NCBI RefSeq assembly: GCF_001457795.1
Contig: NZ_LN898211.1
Location: forward strand, 372,001 to 436,000
Direction: 5' to 3'
Length of the DNA stretch: 64,000 nucleotides
DNA from: Olsenella massiliensis
GTDB taxonomy: Bacteria; Actinomycetota; Coriobacteriia; Coriobacteriales; Atopobiaceae
Made by a program: the position numbers and the translations under genes. Positions 1 through 7,471 of the stretch are shown here, piece by piece. The notes beneath the pieces were generated by a model. The model saw only the letters and a list, made by a program, of their open reading frames with translations, did not search any database and was not told where the DNA came from. The first letter of the stretch is position 1. The number at the start of each line of letters is the position of its first letter.

Positions 1-652
1 AGTCCTCCACGAACTCCGCCGCCGTGCGATACACGCAGACGCGCGACGGGTCGTTGGTGACCACGTAGTTTTGGATGGCCCGCAGAAGATGCGTCTTTCC
101 CAGGCCGCTCTTCCCATAGATGAACAGCGGGTTGTATCCCTTGTTCTCTCCGTTGGCGACCTGCTTTGCCGCCTCGAAGGCCAGCATGTTCTCCTCGCCC
201 GCGACGAAGCGCTCAAAGGTGAGCTTTGAGTCGGCGAGGTCGCTGGCGGTGTCCGCGAGCGGGCTGGCGTTTGCCGCCGCGCCGTCAGCCGGCGAGTGTG
301 CCTCGGCGGGCGCCTGCGCGCGGGCCTCGGAGGTGATGCGCCTCAGCTCGCTGCTGGAAAGATGCGAGCTGGTGTCAATCTCCATCGACTCGCTCGGTTG
401 CGCAAGGAGCACCCTCAGCTTTACCGGCTGGAAGGCCGCCTCGTTAAGGCAGGCCTCTATGAGCTGCGTGCACTGACGAATCTTCCTCTGGGCAAAGCCC
501 AGGTTGGTGGAGATGGACAGCGCCGAGCCGTCAAAGCTGATGACGTCGCAGCTCTTAAGCATGGCGAGAACCGAAGGTGCCAGGCTCTTGGTGCCCAGCA
601 TGACCAGCACGTCATGCCAGAGAAGCTTTGCGTCGTCCTGCGTCGAGTCCAT
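1..652 (-). CDS. dnaA: Chromosomal replication initiator protein DnaA (3' end outside window)
   Basis: DnaA binds boxes at oriC, oligomerises with ATP and opens the origin. Only the first 217 codons are here; the gene runs off the left edge. I chose the ATG at 652-650 because an AGGTGG ribosome site lies just upstream. An N-terminal domain I-like segment and a variable Ala/Ser/Asp-rich linker (roughly residues 95-140) lead into the AAA+ domain. That domain has the conserved entry LTFERFVAGEEN, the phrase GYNPLFIYG and Walker A GKSGLGKTH near residue 180. The gene is transcribed away from the origin and lies downstream of the ATPase/winged-helix gene in the same direction, 112 bp away. The rest of the ATPase and the DNA-binding domain IV cannot be seen. 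Confidence 0.96.
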   Translation of the reverse strand, partial: MDSTQDDAKLLWHDVLVMLGTKSLAPSVLAMLKSCDVISFDGSALSISTNLGFAQRKIRQCTQLIEACLNEAAFQPVKLRVLLAQPSESMEIDTSSHLSSSELRRITSEARAQAPAEAHSPADGAAANASPLADTASDLADSKLTFERFVAGEENMLAFEAAKQVANGENKGYNPLFIYGKSGLGKTHLLRAIQNYVVTNDPSRVCVYRTAAEFVED

Positions 653-764
653 GTGGTCCACCTGACGCCCATGCGGGGCTGCGAGATTGTAGAAAAGTGA
701 GCGCTCGTGGCGCGCAGTTCCCTAGTATATGATGAAAACTCGCTCAGGTGAGGGAAAGTCGGCC
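653..764 (-). promoter_or_regulatory. dnaA upstream region with a possible divergent DnaA box
   Basis: This short gap between the ATPase/winged-helix gene and dnaA holds the dnaA ribosome site. It also holds TTTTCTACA on the minus strand at 688-696, the same 9-mer as at 2021-2029 in the oriC candidate. It may be an autoregulatory DnaA site. No clear promoter was recognised. Confidence 0.4.
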
Positions 765-1922
765 TCATGCAGGATGAGCGTCGCCATCTGTCGCCGCGAG
801 AAACGCCCTTCCCGCCGCGGAGAGGCGACGCTTCTGTTCGCCGCGCCGCTTGTTGACAAGCCCCAGGTCCTCCAATGACGAGAGCTCGCGCGACCAGGTG
901 GGCTGAGAGCTCCCGTACGCCCTCATGAGGTCCGTGGGACCGACGCTCTCATGGTCGCGGAGAAACGAGAGGACGAGGTGGCCCCGCTCACTGATCTCAA
1001 GGGCGTGAGCTCCCGCCTCGTCGGCGGATGCGGCGCCAGGCACGGACGGCCACGGCGGCGCCGTGGGGTACGTCGCGGCGGGCAGGGGGGCTGATGGCGC
1101 CGATCCCCAGACCACCGAGCCCTGACTTTGGGTCGCGACGCCTGGCATGATGGACGGCATGGCGCCCGGCGTCGCCTGCGGCCATCCCGCCTGAGACTGC
1201 GCCTGATAGGAGGCGGCCGGGTGTGCGAGCGGCCATGAGACCGCCGTCCCAAACGGCGCGCTCGCCGCGGGTACGACCGTCGCCGCGGCCCCTGCGCCCA
1301 TGAGACCTGACGGCTGGGCGGGCCACGACGCCGTGGAGGGCTGCCCCGCCGCCTGAGGGGCGCACCCTGCCGTCCTCGTATCCGCATGTGGCGCCCTCAC
1401 GGCGGAGATGGTCACGACCGTGCCGGTGGAGATGTTGTCCTCGATGGTGAGGGCACCGCCCTTGTCCTGCATGTACTGCTGCACGTAGGGCAGCCCCGAC
1501 CCGACGCCTCGGATGTAGCGGCGCATCTCCTCCGTGGCCGAGCTGGTGCCAAACTGCAACGCCCGGTCCTTCTCCTTGATGCCGGGGCCCTGGTCTGAAA
1601 AGCGCAGGGTGTTGCCGTCGTCCAGGATGCTGATGGTCGGCTGGCGGAAGAAGGAGTGAATGAAGTTCTCCACGATCTCGCGAATGACCATGAAGGGCAC
1701 CGTGCTGCCCTGCTCCCTGGCGAGGCGGGACACCGTCGCCGTGATCTCGTCCAGATAGGGCCGGACGTCCTGGGGCTCTATGACGACGACGCGCGGCGCC
1801 GCGGAGACGTCGTCATAGACGGCGATGCGCGCGGGATACCTGACCACGAGCGTGTGCGTCTCGGATGGTGGGCCCTCGCCGGGATCGTCGTCTCCCACAA
1901 AGGGGAAGAAATCCCTGGCCAT
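765..1922 (-). CDS. HATPase_c-fold protein with C-terminal winged helix, between oriC and dnaA
   Basis: A 385-residue protein of unknown role. Residues about 55-170 look like a GHKL/HATPase domain: the N-box REIVENFIHS, a G1-like DQGPGI and a G2-like GVGSGLPY. There is no phospho-acceptor histidine domain, so it resembles anti-sigma or serine-kinase ATPases more than a sensor kinase. A Pro/Ala/Ser-rich low-complexity linker (about 175-300) follows. The last 70 residues look like a winged helix (LSFLRDHESVGPTDLMRAYG region). The ATG at 1922 has a strong GGGGAGGTGAGG ribosome site. It reads towards dnaA, 112 bp away, so the two may be co-transcribed. Its position between the origin and dnaA suggests a link to replication control, but that is inference. 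Confidence 0.7.
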   Translation of the reverse strand: MARDFFPFVGDDDPGEGPPSETHTLVVRYPARIAVYDDVSAAPRVVVIEPQDVRPYLDEITATVSRLAREQGSTVPFMVIREIVENFIHSFFRQPTISILDDGNTLRFSDQGPGIKEKDRALQFGTSSATEEMRRYIRGVGSGLPYVQQYMQDKGGALTIEDNISTGTVVTISAVRAPHADTRTAGCAPQAAGQPSTASWPAQPSGLMGAGAAATVVPAASAPFGTAVSWPLAHPAASYQAQSQAGWPQATPGAMPSIMPGVATQSQGSVVWGSAPSAPLPAATYPTAPPWPSVPGAASADEAGAHALEISERGHLVLSFLRDHESVGPTDLMRAYGSSQPTWSRELSSLEDLGLVNKRRGEQKRRLSAAGRAFLAATDGDAHPA

Positions 1923-2269
1923 GGCCCCTCACCTCCCCTTTCGATATCCATTCGTCATTGTTGAAAACTTTCATCCAAAGTGCGATACGTGAATGGAATA
2001 TTTCAACAATGGTGCAATGTTGTAGAAAACCACAGTTACAAAGCAGTCATGCAAGAAAAATAGTACCACGCCATAGATGAAAGAAGTGCGCGCCTGACGT
2101 AGGTCATTCATCATGCGTCAGCGCCCGCCGCGCACCATCATGGTCGTGGGGGTGATTGGCGGTTATTTTATGTGTGGTGTGCAGGGAATGTTTGACAGCG
2201 TCCAGGTATGACTCATACAATCTTAGGGCTTGCTCACATTAGTTTTTTGGTATCCCAGGAGGGTTTGCA
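1923..2269. other. Candidate replication origin (oriC) between the ATPase gene and rpmH
   Basis: This 347-bp gap is much richer in A+T than its surroundings. It is flanked by dnaA-side genes on the minus strand and rpmH on the plus strand, the usual bacterial origin setting. Canonical TTATCCACA boxes are absent. A related 9-mer recurs: TTTTCAACA on the minus strand at 1959-1967, ATTTCAACA on the plus strand at 2000-2008, and TTTTCTACA on the minus strand at 2021-2029. A further copy lies upstream of dnaA at 688-696. These could be divergent DnaA boxes. The block about 1985-2065 is the most AT-rich and could be the unwinding element. Origin identity rests mainly on gene context. Confidence 0.6.
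2192..2221 (+). promoter_or_regulatory. Probable sigma-70 type promoter for rpmH-rnpA
   Basis: A perfect -35 TTGACA (2192-2197) is followed, after 18 bp, by TACAAT (2216-2221). The rpmH start is 49 bp downstream of the -10. It probably drives the ribosomal protein and RNase P genes out of the origin. Confidence 0.65.
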
Positions 2270-2404
2270 ATGAAGCGTACGTATCAGCCCAACAAGCGGA
2301 AGCGTGCCAAGACGCATGGCTTCCGTGCTCGCATGGCCACCAAGGGCGGTCGTGCCGTACTCGCCCGTCGCCGCGCCAAGGGGCGCAAGGAGCTGACCGT
2401 CTAA
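2270..2404 (+). CDS. rpmH: Large ribosomal subunit protein bL34
   Basis: A 44-residue basic protein that begins [18 protein letters not shown], the near-invariant start of L34. It is a structural component of the 50S subunit that contacts 23S rRNA. The ATG at 2270 follows an AGGAGGG ribosome site, and the length equals the family's usual size. It lies seven bases before rnpA, the standard bacterial arrangement, so the two are very likely co-transcribed from the promoter at 2192-2221. Confidence 0.98.
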   Translation: MKRTYQPNKRKRAKTHGFRARMATKGGRAVLARRRAKGRKELTV

Positions 2405-2411
2405 GCTCGTC

Positions 2412-2735
2412 ATGAAGACCATCAAGTCCAAGCGCGATTTTGAGAGGGTCTACGCGACGGGACGACGAGTCAATCACAGGCTTGTGCGTATGACAGCTCT
2501 TGTGGGTGATGAAGGCGACTTTGGAAGGGTCGCCTTTGTTGCACCTAGACGCCTGGGAAACGCCGTCCTCAGGAACAGATGCAAGAGACTGCTCAGGGAG
2601 GCCGCTCGCCAATGTGGGCTTCCGCGCCGGGGGTGCGACCTCATCCTGTTTGCGACGCGTCAGACGCACATAAGCGACCCGACCGAACTTGCGCGGGCCC
2701 TTGAGGTCGTACTTGGCAAAGCGGGAATCAGGTGA
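2412..2735 (+). CDS. rnpA: Ribonuclease P protein component
   Basis: A 107-residue basic protein that assists the RNase P RNA in 5' processing of tRNA precursors. The N-terminal KSKRDFERVYATGRRVNH region and the family RNR signature (NAVLRNRCKRLLREAAR, about residues 53-69) are intact. It follows rpmH by seven bases and precedes yidD by seven bases. The length is typical. The partner RNA gene (rnpB) was not seen in this window. Confidence 0.96.
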   Translation: MKTIKSKRDFERVYATGRRVNHRLVRMTALVGDEGDFGRVAFVAPRRLGNAVLRNRCKRLLREAARQCGLPRRGCDLILFATRQTHISDPTELARALEVVLGKAGIR

Positions 2736-2742
2736 GCGCGCC

Positions 2743-2967
2743 ATGTGCCGCATAGATGCGGGGAAGCTGATCGTTCGCGCCATCCGCTGGTATCAACGGG
2801 TGATCTCCCCCCTCTTCAGGGGTCACTGCATCTATGTGCCCACCTGCTCCCAGTACGCGGTCGAGGCCATCTCGACCTATGGCACCGCACGGGGGAGCCT
2901 CCTTGCGGTGAGAAGAGTCCTTAGATGCAATCCCTTGCACAGGGGCGGGTTCGACCCCGTACCCTAG
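2743..2967 (+). CDS. yidD: Membrane protein insertion efficiency factor YidD
   Basis: A 74-residue protein with the family signature RGHCIYVPTCSQYAVEAI and the later RCNPLHRGGFDPVP end. YidD associates with the inner membrane and helps YidC/Sec insert proteins. I chose the ATG at 2743 because it starts the conserved region just after rnpA stops. An in-frame ATG at 2689 would add 18 residues that overlap rnpA and resemble nothing in the family. The gene is followed 20 bases later by yidC, its functional partner. Confidence 0.93.
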   Translation: MCRIDAGKLIVRAIRWYQRVISPLFRGHCIYVPTCSQYAVEAISTYGTARGSLLAVRRVLRCNPLHRGGFDPVP

Positions 2968-2987
2968 CTGCCTTACCTGGAGGAACC

Positions 2988-3746
2988 ATGTGGGAATGGA
3001 TATGTAATCTTCTGACCAGCATCCTTGCTGCGATTCAGGGCGTCTGTGGTGACTGGGGCCTTGCCATCATCATCCTGACCCTCTTCATCCGTCTGCTCAT
3101 CACGCCGCTTATGACGCGTTCGACGGCCTCGTCCGCGCGCATGCAGGCGCTCCAGCCCAAGATCAAGGAGATTCAGGAGCGCTACGCCGACGACCCTCAG
3201 CGCATGAACGAGGAGATGCAGAAGTTCTACTCGGAGCATAAGTTCAACCCGCTTGGCGGATGTTTGCCCGTGCTGCTCCAGGCTCCCATCTTCTTTGCCC
3301 TCTTTACCGTCGCCCGCCAGGTGGGCGGCGATGCTCATTTTTACAACATCATTCCCTCGCTCTCGCAGTCCGCGTCGGGGGCCATGGCAGAGCTGGGATT
3401 TGCGGGCGGCTGGGTGTATGCGGCCCTCGTTGCGGCGTTTGGCGTCCTGACGCTCATCCCCATGGTCATGAACATGAAGAACATGCAGGAGGAGCAGCGC
3501 TCGCAGTCGCTCATCATGGGCGCCGTCATGTCCGTCATGATGCTCTGGGTCGGATGGGGCCTGCCCGCCGCCGTCATCCTGTACTATGACACCTCCGCCG
3601 TCTGGCAGGTCATTCAGCAGATAGTCGTCACGCAGCGCGTCATGGACAAGGTCAAGGCCGAGACGGAGGCAAAGTTGGCCAACCAGCCCGTCCAGCTTGA
3701 CGTCGTCCGCAAGGAGCGCAAGCCCCGGCCCAAGAAGACGAAGTAA
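2988..3746 (+). CDS. yidC: Membrane protein insertase YidC/Oxa1
   Basis: A 252-residue membrane insertase of the short Gram-positive type, without the large periplasmic domain of proteobacterial YidC. The ATG at 2988 has a GGAGG ribosome site five bases upstream. The N-terminal membrane segment (WGLAIIILTLFIRLLITPLM, about residues 24-43) carries the conserved groove arginine. A cytoplasmic amphipathic hairpin follows (QALQPKIKEIQERYADD). Further membrane segments lie near 95-110, 140-160 and 180-200, and the tail is Lys/Arg-rich as in ribosome-binding YidC. It acts with YidD, encoded just upstream. Confidence 0.95.
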   Translation: MWEWICNLLTSILAAIQGVCGDWGLAIIILTLFIRLLITPLMTRSTASSARMQALQPKIKEIQERYADDPQRMNEEMQKFYSEHKFNPLGGCLPVLLQAPIFFALFTVARQVGGDAHFYNIIPSLSQSASGAMAELGFAGGWVYAALVAAFGVLTLIPMVMNMKNMQEEQRSQSLIMGAVMSVMMLWVGWGLPAAVILYYDTSAVWQVIQQIVVTQRVMDKVKAETEAKLANQPVQLDVVRKERKPRPKKTK

Positions 3747-3781
3747 ATATTCAGAAAGTTTTCAGTATAAGGGAGGTCAGC

Positions 3782-4387
3782 GTGGATTCGGATGAGATGA
3801 GTTCCTCCACCACCGGCGCTCTAGAAGAAGGTGCGACGGCTGCTGTAGTCTCTGACGTCTCGTCGCAGGACCGTTTTGCCGACATCAGGGAACGCTTTGA
3901 GTCCGGCAGCGATCTGAGTGATGCAGACGTTGACGCCATCGCGGACGTGGCCCTTACCTATGTCAGACAGCTCATGACGTTCTTTGGCGAGGAGCATGTC
4001 ACGATAGACGAATATGATGGTGACGATGGTGAGCTGATTCTTGACGTGAGTGGTGACGATCTTGCCGTGTTCATCGGAAGGCATGGACGCACCCTTGATG
4101 CCCTCCAAATGCTCGTCACCTCATACATGAGCAACGTCATGCGCTTTCATTACCCCATCGTCATTGACATAGAGGGGTATAAGGCCCGCCGCCGGCAGAA
4201 GCTCGTCTCCCTTGCCACGCAGGCCGAGGCTCGCGCCATCAGGCAGCGCGGTGAGGTTCGTCTGGCGCCGATGAATGCCTACGAGCGGCGTATCGTGCAT
4301 CTGACGCTCGCCAACAGCGAACGGGTCAGCACGCACTCAGAAGGCGTTGACCCGCAGAGGAAGGTCGTCGTGACCTTCGTGCGCTGA
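3782..4387 (+). CDS. jag: Jag/KhpB-family KH-R3H RNA-binding protein
   Basis: A 201-residue protein. An acidic N-terminal segment is followed by a KH domain with the GxxG loop in AVFIGRHGRTLDAL (about residues 95-112). The C-terminal R3H domain contains RRIVHLTLAN and ERVSTHSEG. In Gram-positive bacteria this protein binds RNA with KhpA and affects cell elongation and division. The start is GTG at 3782, with a GGGAGG site upstream. It follows yidC by 35 bases in the conserved origin-proximal order. A strong terminator follows at 4461. Confidence 0.93.
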   Translation: MDSDEMSSSTTGALEEGATAAVVSDVSSQDRFADIRERFESGSDLSDADVDAIADVALTYVRQLMTFFGEEHVTIDEYDGDDGELILDVSGDDLAVFIGRHGRTLDALQMLVTSYMSNVMRFHYPIVIDIEGYKARRRQKLVSLATQAEARAIRQRGEVRLAPMNAYERRIVHLTLANSERVSTHSEGVDPQRKVVVTFVR

Positions 4388-4460
4388 CCGTTTGACGCAT
4401 AGTTCGTAGCTGTTCGTCATGACAGCTTCTGCTGTCGTATAACATGCTGTCGTACACTAT

Positions 4461-4488
4461 GGGGAGAGATATGATCTCTCCCCTTTTT
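4461..4488 (+). terminator. Intrinsic terminator after jag
   Basis: A perfect 10-bp stem (GGGGAGAGAT / ATCTCTCCCC) with a three-base loop is followed by five T residues. It ends the rpmH-to-jag transcription unit. Confidence 0.9.
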
Positions 4489-4523
4489 CTGTCAATTGTT
4501 CTTGAATCAAGGAGTTCTGTCAC

Positions 4524-5324
4524 ATGGCCGTTTCAGATGCAATCGTAGCTGACATGGGACATTCGGATTCAGCGCATAGTCTTCCCGACGCTGACAAGAT
4601 TGAGGTCTTGATGTCCTATGCGTCTTCATACGGTCTCTCTCTCACTCCCGAGCAAGCCAAACTCCTCATCCAACATATCCTGCTTGTCATTGAAAAAAAC
4701 AAGCAGCTCAATCTCACGAGAATTACCAGCATGGAATCAGCATTGGTTCTGCACGCGCTTGACTCACTTCTTGTCGTCAACATATATGATGCATCCCGCG
4801 TCCTAACGTGTTGCTCCGCTGAGCAGGAGCGCTTTCTTGACATTGGAACAGGGGCAGGATTTCCTGGCATTCCTTTTGGCATCGTCACAGGCATGAACGG
4901 CCTTCTTCTTGACTCCGTCAACAAGAAGGTCATGGCTGTCAGAGAGTTCATTGGTGAGCTTGGTTTGACATCACAGCTCACAACAAGCTCGCTCAGGGCT
5001 GAGGCTCTCGCAAAAACGGAAGGGCAGTCCTTTTCTCTCGTCATGGCACGCGCTGTCGCAAGTATGAATGTGCTCGTCGAGTATGCGTCGCCTCTCTTAC
5101 AACAGCATGGTCTTCTGATTTGCTCGAAGGCCCGCATTTCTGATGATGAGGTACAACACGCTCTCCATACGGCTCGCCTGTGCGGCATGAAGCTTGTTTC
5201 ACGTGAAACATTCGATCTTCCTCACGACCTTGGGCATCGTGAGCTTTTTACGTTTGAGAAATCATCATACCCTCGTCTTCACCTTCCACGAGCTATTGGA
5301 ATGGCAAAAAATAAACCTCTTTAA
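4524..5324 (+). CDS. rsmG: 16S rRNA (guanine-527-N7)-methyltransferase RsmG
   Basis: A 266-residue SAM-dependent methyltransferase that modifies G527 of 16S rRNA; its loss gives low-level streptomycin resistance in other bacteria. The AdoMet motif FLDIGTGAGFPGIP sits near residues 109-122, and the ARAVA motif follows. The ATG at 4524 has an AAGGAG site. Codon use here and in parA is less GC-rich than in most of the window. The 3' part carries a perfect parS site in frame (5195-5210), read as LVSRETF. The gene lies just before parA, as in many origin regions. Confidence 0.95.
   Translation: MAVSDAIVADMGHSDSAHSLPDADKIEVLMSYASSYGLSLTPEQAKLLIQHILLVIEKNKQLNLTRITSMESALVLHALDSLLVVNIYDASRVLTCCSAEQERFLDIGTGAGFPGIPFGIVTGMNGLLLDSVNKKVMAVREFIGELGLTSQLTTSSLRAEALAKTEGQSFSLVMARAVASMNVLVEYASPLLQQHGLLICSKARISDDEVQHALHTARLCGMKLVSRETFDLPHDLGHRELFTFEKSSYPRLHLPRAIGMAKNKPL
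5195..5210. promoter_or_regulatory. parS centromere site inside rsmG
   Basis: TGTTTCACGTGAAACA is a perfect 16-bp palindrome identical to the Bacillus Spo0J/ParB consensus. It loads ParB clamps for origin segregation and SMC recruitment. It lies about 3 kb from the oriC candidate. Confidence 0.95.
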
Positions 5325-5444
5325 ACGTATGTGTCATGACGAGAGTCAAAAAAATAGGCGAAGTAAGAGCTACTATGTCATACAGGTAGCAAGGTACATT
5401 CTATCAACGTATCCAAGGCTCGTATCATACGTCAATGAGAGTAA

Positions 5445-6287
5445 ATGGCGCTGGTAAGCTTCTATGATGGAACCATGGGAGGATATGTGGAGTACAAGGA
5501 CATAAAGCGTGCCTTTCCCGATAAAGAGACACGCATTATCGCCATCATCAATCAAAAAGGTGGTGTGGGAAAGTCAACGACGGCCGTCAATCTTGCGTCA
5601 GCCTTAGGAGAAAACAAGAAGAAGGTTCTCCTCATTGATTTTGATCCTCAAGGAAACAGCTCAAGCGGTTTTGGCATCCAGAAGGACGAACTACCACATG
5701 ACATCTATGATGCCCTGCTTAAGGACGTGCCTGTTGAGGAAATGGTGCTTCCAACCATAGAAAAATCCGTCTTTGTGGTTCCGGCGACCATCCAGCTCGC
5801 TGGAGCAGAAATTGAGCTTGTCGCTCATGTTTCACGTGAAACAATACTCAAGGAGATTCTTGAGCCCATAGCCAAGGAGTTTGACTATGTCTTCATAGAC
5901 TGTCCTCCGTCTCTGGGATTATTGACAATGAACGCACTTGTGGCGGCAGATTCAATCCTAATTCCCATCCAATGTGAGTTCTATGCGCTGGAGGGATTGA
6001 GCAAGCTTCTTGAGACCATGAAGATGGTAAAAAAACGCCTTAATCCCAATCTTGACGTATTTGGCGTCGTTATGACGATGTTTGACGCGCGCACAACGCT
6101 TTCGCGAGAAGTGGTCAACGAGGTACGAAAGTACTTTGGAACGAAGGTGTTCAAGTCAATCATCCCACGCAGCGTAAAGCTGTCAGAGGCGCCGTCGCAT
6201 GGGTTGCCGATTAACCATTATTCGCGTGTGAACAAGGGCGCCTTGGCCTATCAACGGCTTGCTCGAGAGGTGGTGCGTCGTGGCTAG
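5445..6287 (+). CDS. parA: Chromosome-partitioning ATPase ParA/Soj
   Basis: A Walker-type ATPase of up to 280 residues that forms the nucleoid-bound gradient moving ParB-parS complexes and modulates DnaA. The deviant Walker A KGGVGKSTTAVNLASAL lies near residue 39, Walker A' is LLIDFDPQGNSSSG, and Walker B is YVFIDCPPSLGLLT. The start is uncertain: ATG 5445, ATG 5475 and GTG 5487 are in frame, and GGGAGG lies four bases before the GTG. The extra N-terminal residues are not needed for the fold. It carries an internal parS at 5828-5843 and overlaps parB by eight bases. Confidence 0.95.
   Translation: MALVSFYDGTMGGYVEYKDIKRAFPDKETRIIAIINQKGGVGKSTTAVNLASALGENKKKVLLIDFDPQGNSSSGFGIQKDELPHDIYDALLKDVPVEEMVLPTIEKSVFVVPATIQLAGAEIELVAHVSRETILKEILEPIAKEFDYVFIDCPPSLGLLTMNALVAADSILIPIQCEFYALEGLSKLLETMKMVKKRLNPNLDVFGVVMTMFDARTTLSREVVNEVRKYFGTKVFKSIIPRSVKLSEAPSHGLPINHYSRVNKGALAYQRLAREVVRRG
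5828..5843. promoter_or_regulatory. parS centromere site inside parA
   Basis: A second exact copy of TGTTTCACGTGAAACA, read in frame as HVSRET within ParA. Two perfect parS sites 633 bp apart make this a ParB-loading cluster. Confidence 0.95.
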
Positions 6288-7146
6288 AAAAAGTGGATTG
6301 GGAAAGGGCCTTGAATCGCTTATGGGCGTGGCCGACGCTGAGGTAGGTGCCATAACGGCAGACTCGACGATTCCCATCGAACAGATCATGCCAAACAAGG
6401 ATCAGCCGCGCAAGGAGTTTGATGAGGACAAGCTTCATGAGCTTGCTGACTCCATACAAAAGAATGGCGTCCTCCAGCCTATCCTCGTACGAAAAAAGGG
6501 TCAACGATACGAGATTGTTGCTGGCGAGCGAAGATATCAGGCGGCGAGGCTGGCTGGTCTCACGGAACTTCCTGCCGTCGTACGCGATATCTCCGACGAC
6601 GAAGTGTTTCAGCTTGCCCTCATTGAAAATCTTCAACGAGCAGACCTCAATCCCATTGAAGAGGCACAAGGGTATGCCAGGCTGCTCAAGGAGAACGGCT
6701 TTACGCAGGAGCAGCTTGGCCAAGTCCTATCAAAGTCACGGTCAGCAATAGCGAACACGCTGCGCCTGCTTGACCTGCCCCGAGAAGTGCAGGAGATGAT
6801 GGCGTCAGGAAAGATAACAGCCGGCCATGCTCGTGCCATCCTATCCGTGGCGGGTGAAAATCAACGGCTGCTCCTTGCCCAAAAGGTTATTGATGACAAT
6901 TTGACAGTACGTCAGACAGAACATCTCGCTCCATTGATATCTGTCAATACGGAGACGTCACACCATCGTGAGCCGACGCCCCAGGCATTCAAGCGGGCGG
7001 CGCGCCAGCTGCGCATCAGTCTTGGCACAGGCGTACGCGTCAAACGCGTGAGAAACAGGAACAAGATTGAGATCGAGTTTGCTGACGAGGAAGAGCTTGC
7101 CCGTTTGACGGAGCTCATCGTTGCCGCGCAGTCGGGAAGTGAGTAG
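6280..7146 (+). CDS. parB: Chromosome-partitioning protein ParB/Spo0J
   Basis: A 288-residue CTP-dependent DNA clamp that loads at parS and spreads. It begins with the ParA-stimulating basic peptide VARKSGLGKGLESLMG. The ParB/Srx domain contains ENLQRADLNPIEEA and GERRYQAARLAG. A helix-turn-helix follows (EQLGQVLSKSRSAIANTLRL), then a C-terminal dimer domain. I chose GTG at 6280 over the upstream TTG at 6259 because it gives the conserved N-terminus and has a GAGAGG site. It overlaps parA by eight bases, indicating translational coupling. Confidence 0.95.
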   Translation: MARKSGLGKGLESLMGVADAEVGAITADSTIPIEQIMPNKDQPRKEFDEDKLHELADSIQKNGVLQPILVRKKGQRYEIVAGERRYQAARLAGLTELPAVVRDISDDEVFQLALIENLQRADLNPIEEAQGYARLLKENGFTQEQLGQVLSKSRSAIANTLRLLDLPREVQEMMASGKITAGHARAILSVAGENQRLLLAQKVIDDNLTVRQTEHLAPLISVNTETSHHREPTPQAFKRAARQLRISLGTGVRVKRVRNRNKIEIEFADEEELARLTELIVAAQSGSE

Positions 7147-7147
7147 C

Positions 7148-7393
7148 ATGAGACAAAGGCACAGGCTTGTTGGAATTGTGGTTGCGGTTGCGGCCGTCTA
7201 CGGCGCCTCGCGGATTCTGCTGACGCCCGAGGCACGCAGGCATGTGACGGACGCAGGCAAAGACATGCTCAACCTTGCGCGCACCTGCCTTGACCAGAGC
7301 CTGTCAGTGGCAGCTCCGAGCGTTGACGTACAAGAGCTCGAACGACGTCGCAAGGACATAGAGAGGCAGTGGGAGCAGCTCATCCAGGCGTAA
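7148..7393 (+). CDS. Small single-span membrane protein, function unknown
   Basis: An 81-residue protein starting MRQRHRLVGIVVAVAAVYGAS, one hydrophobic segment near the N-terminus. A helical, charged tail follows with a possible coiled coil (VDVQELERRRKDIERQWEQL). The ATG at 7148 lies one base after the parB stop, so it is probably the last gene of the parAB unit. No family was recognised. Its position may suggest a membrane link for the partition or origin complex, but nothing in the sequence proves this. Confidence 0.6.
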   Translation: MRQRHRLVGIVVAVAAVYGASRILLTPEARRHVTDAGKDMLNLARTCLDQSLSVAAPSVDVQELERRRKDIERQWEQLIQA

Positions 7394-7405
7394 GAGGAGT
7401 GACGT

Positions 7406-7434
7406 TTCAAATATAAGAACATATGTTCTATAAT
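7406..7434 (+). promoter_or_regulatory. SOS-box promoter in the gap between convergent genes
   Basis: AGAACATATGTTCT (7416-7429) is a perfect palindrome that fits the Gram-positive LexA box core GAAC-N4-GTTC. It lies in the 17-bp spacer between TTCAAA (7406-7411) and a perfect -10 TATAAT (7429-7434), so LexA binding would block the promoter. A transcript starting near 7441 would run into the 3' end of rlmN in antisense. The same 14-mer controls the gene at 45381. Confidence 0.6.
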
Positions 7435-7436
7435 CA

Positions 7437-7466
7437 CGGGGCGCCGCTACGGCTAGGGGCGTCCCG
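7437..7466. terminator. Hairpin between convergent genes
   Basis: A 9-bp GC stem with one G-U pair (7437-7445 with 7458-7466) and a 12-base loop. There is no T-run on either strand, so terminator function is only likely. Confidence 0.4.
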
Positions 7467-7471
7467 TTACG

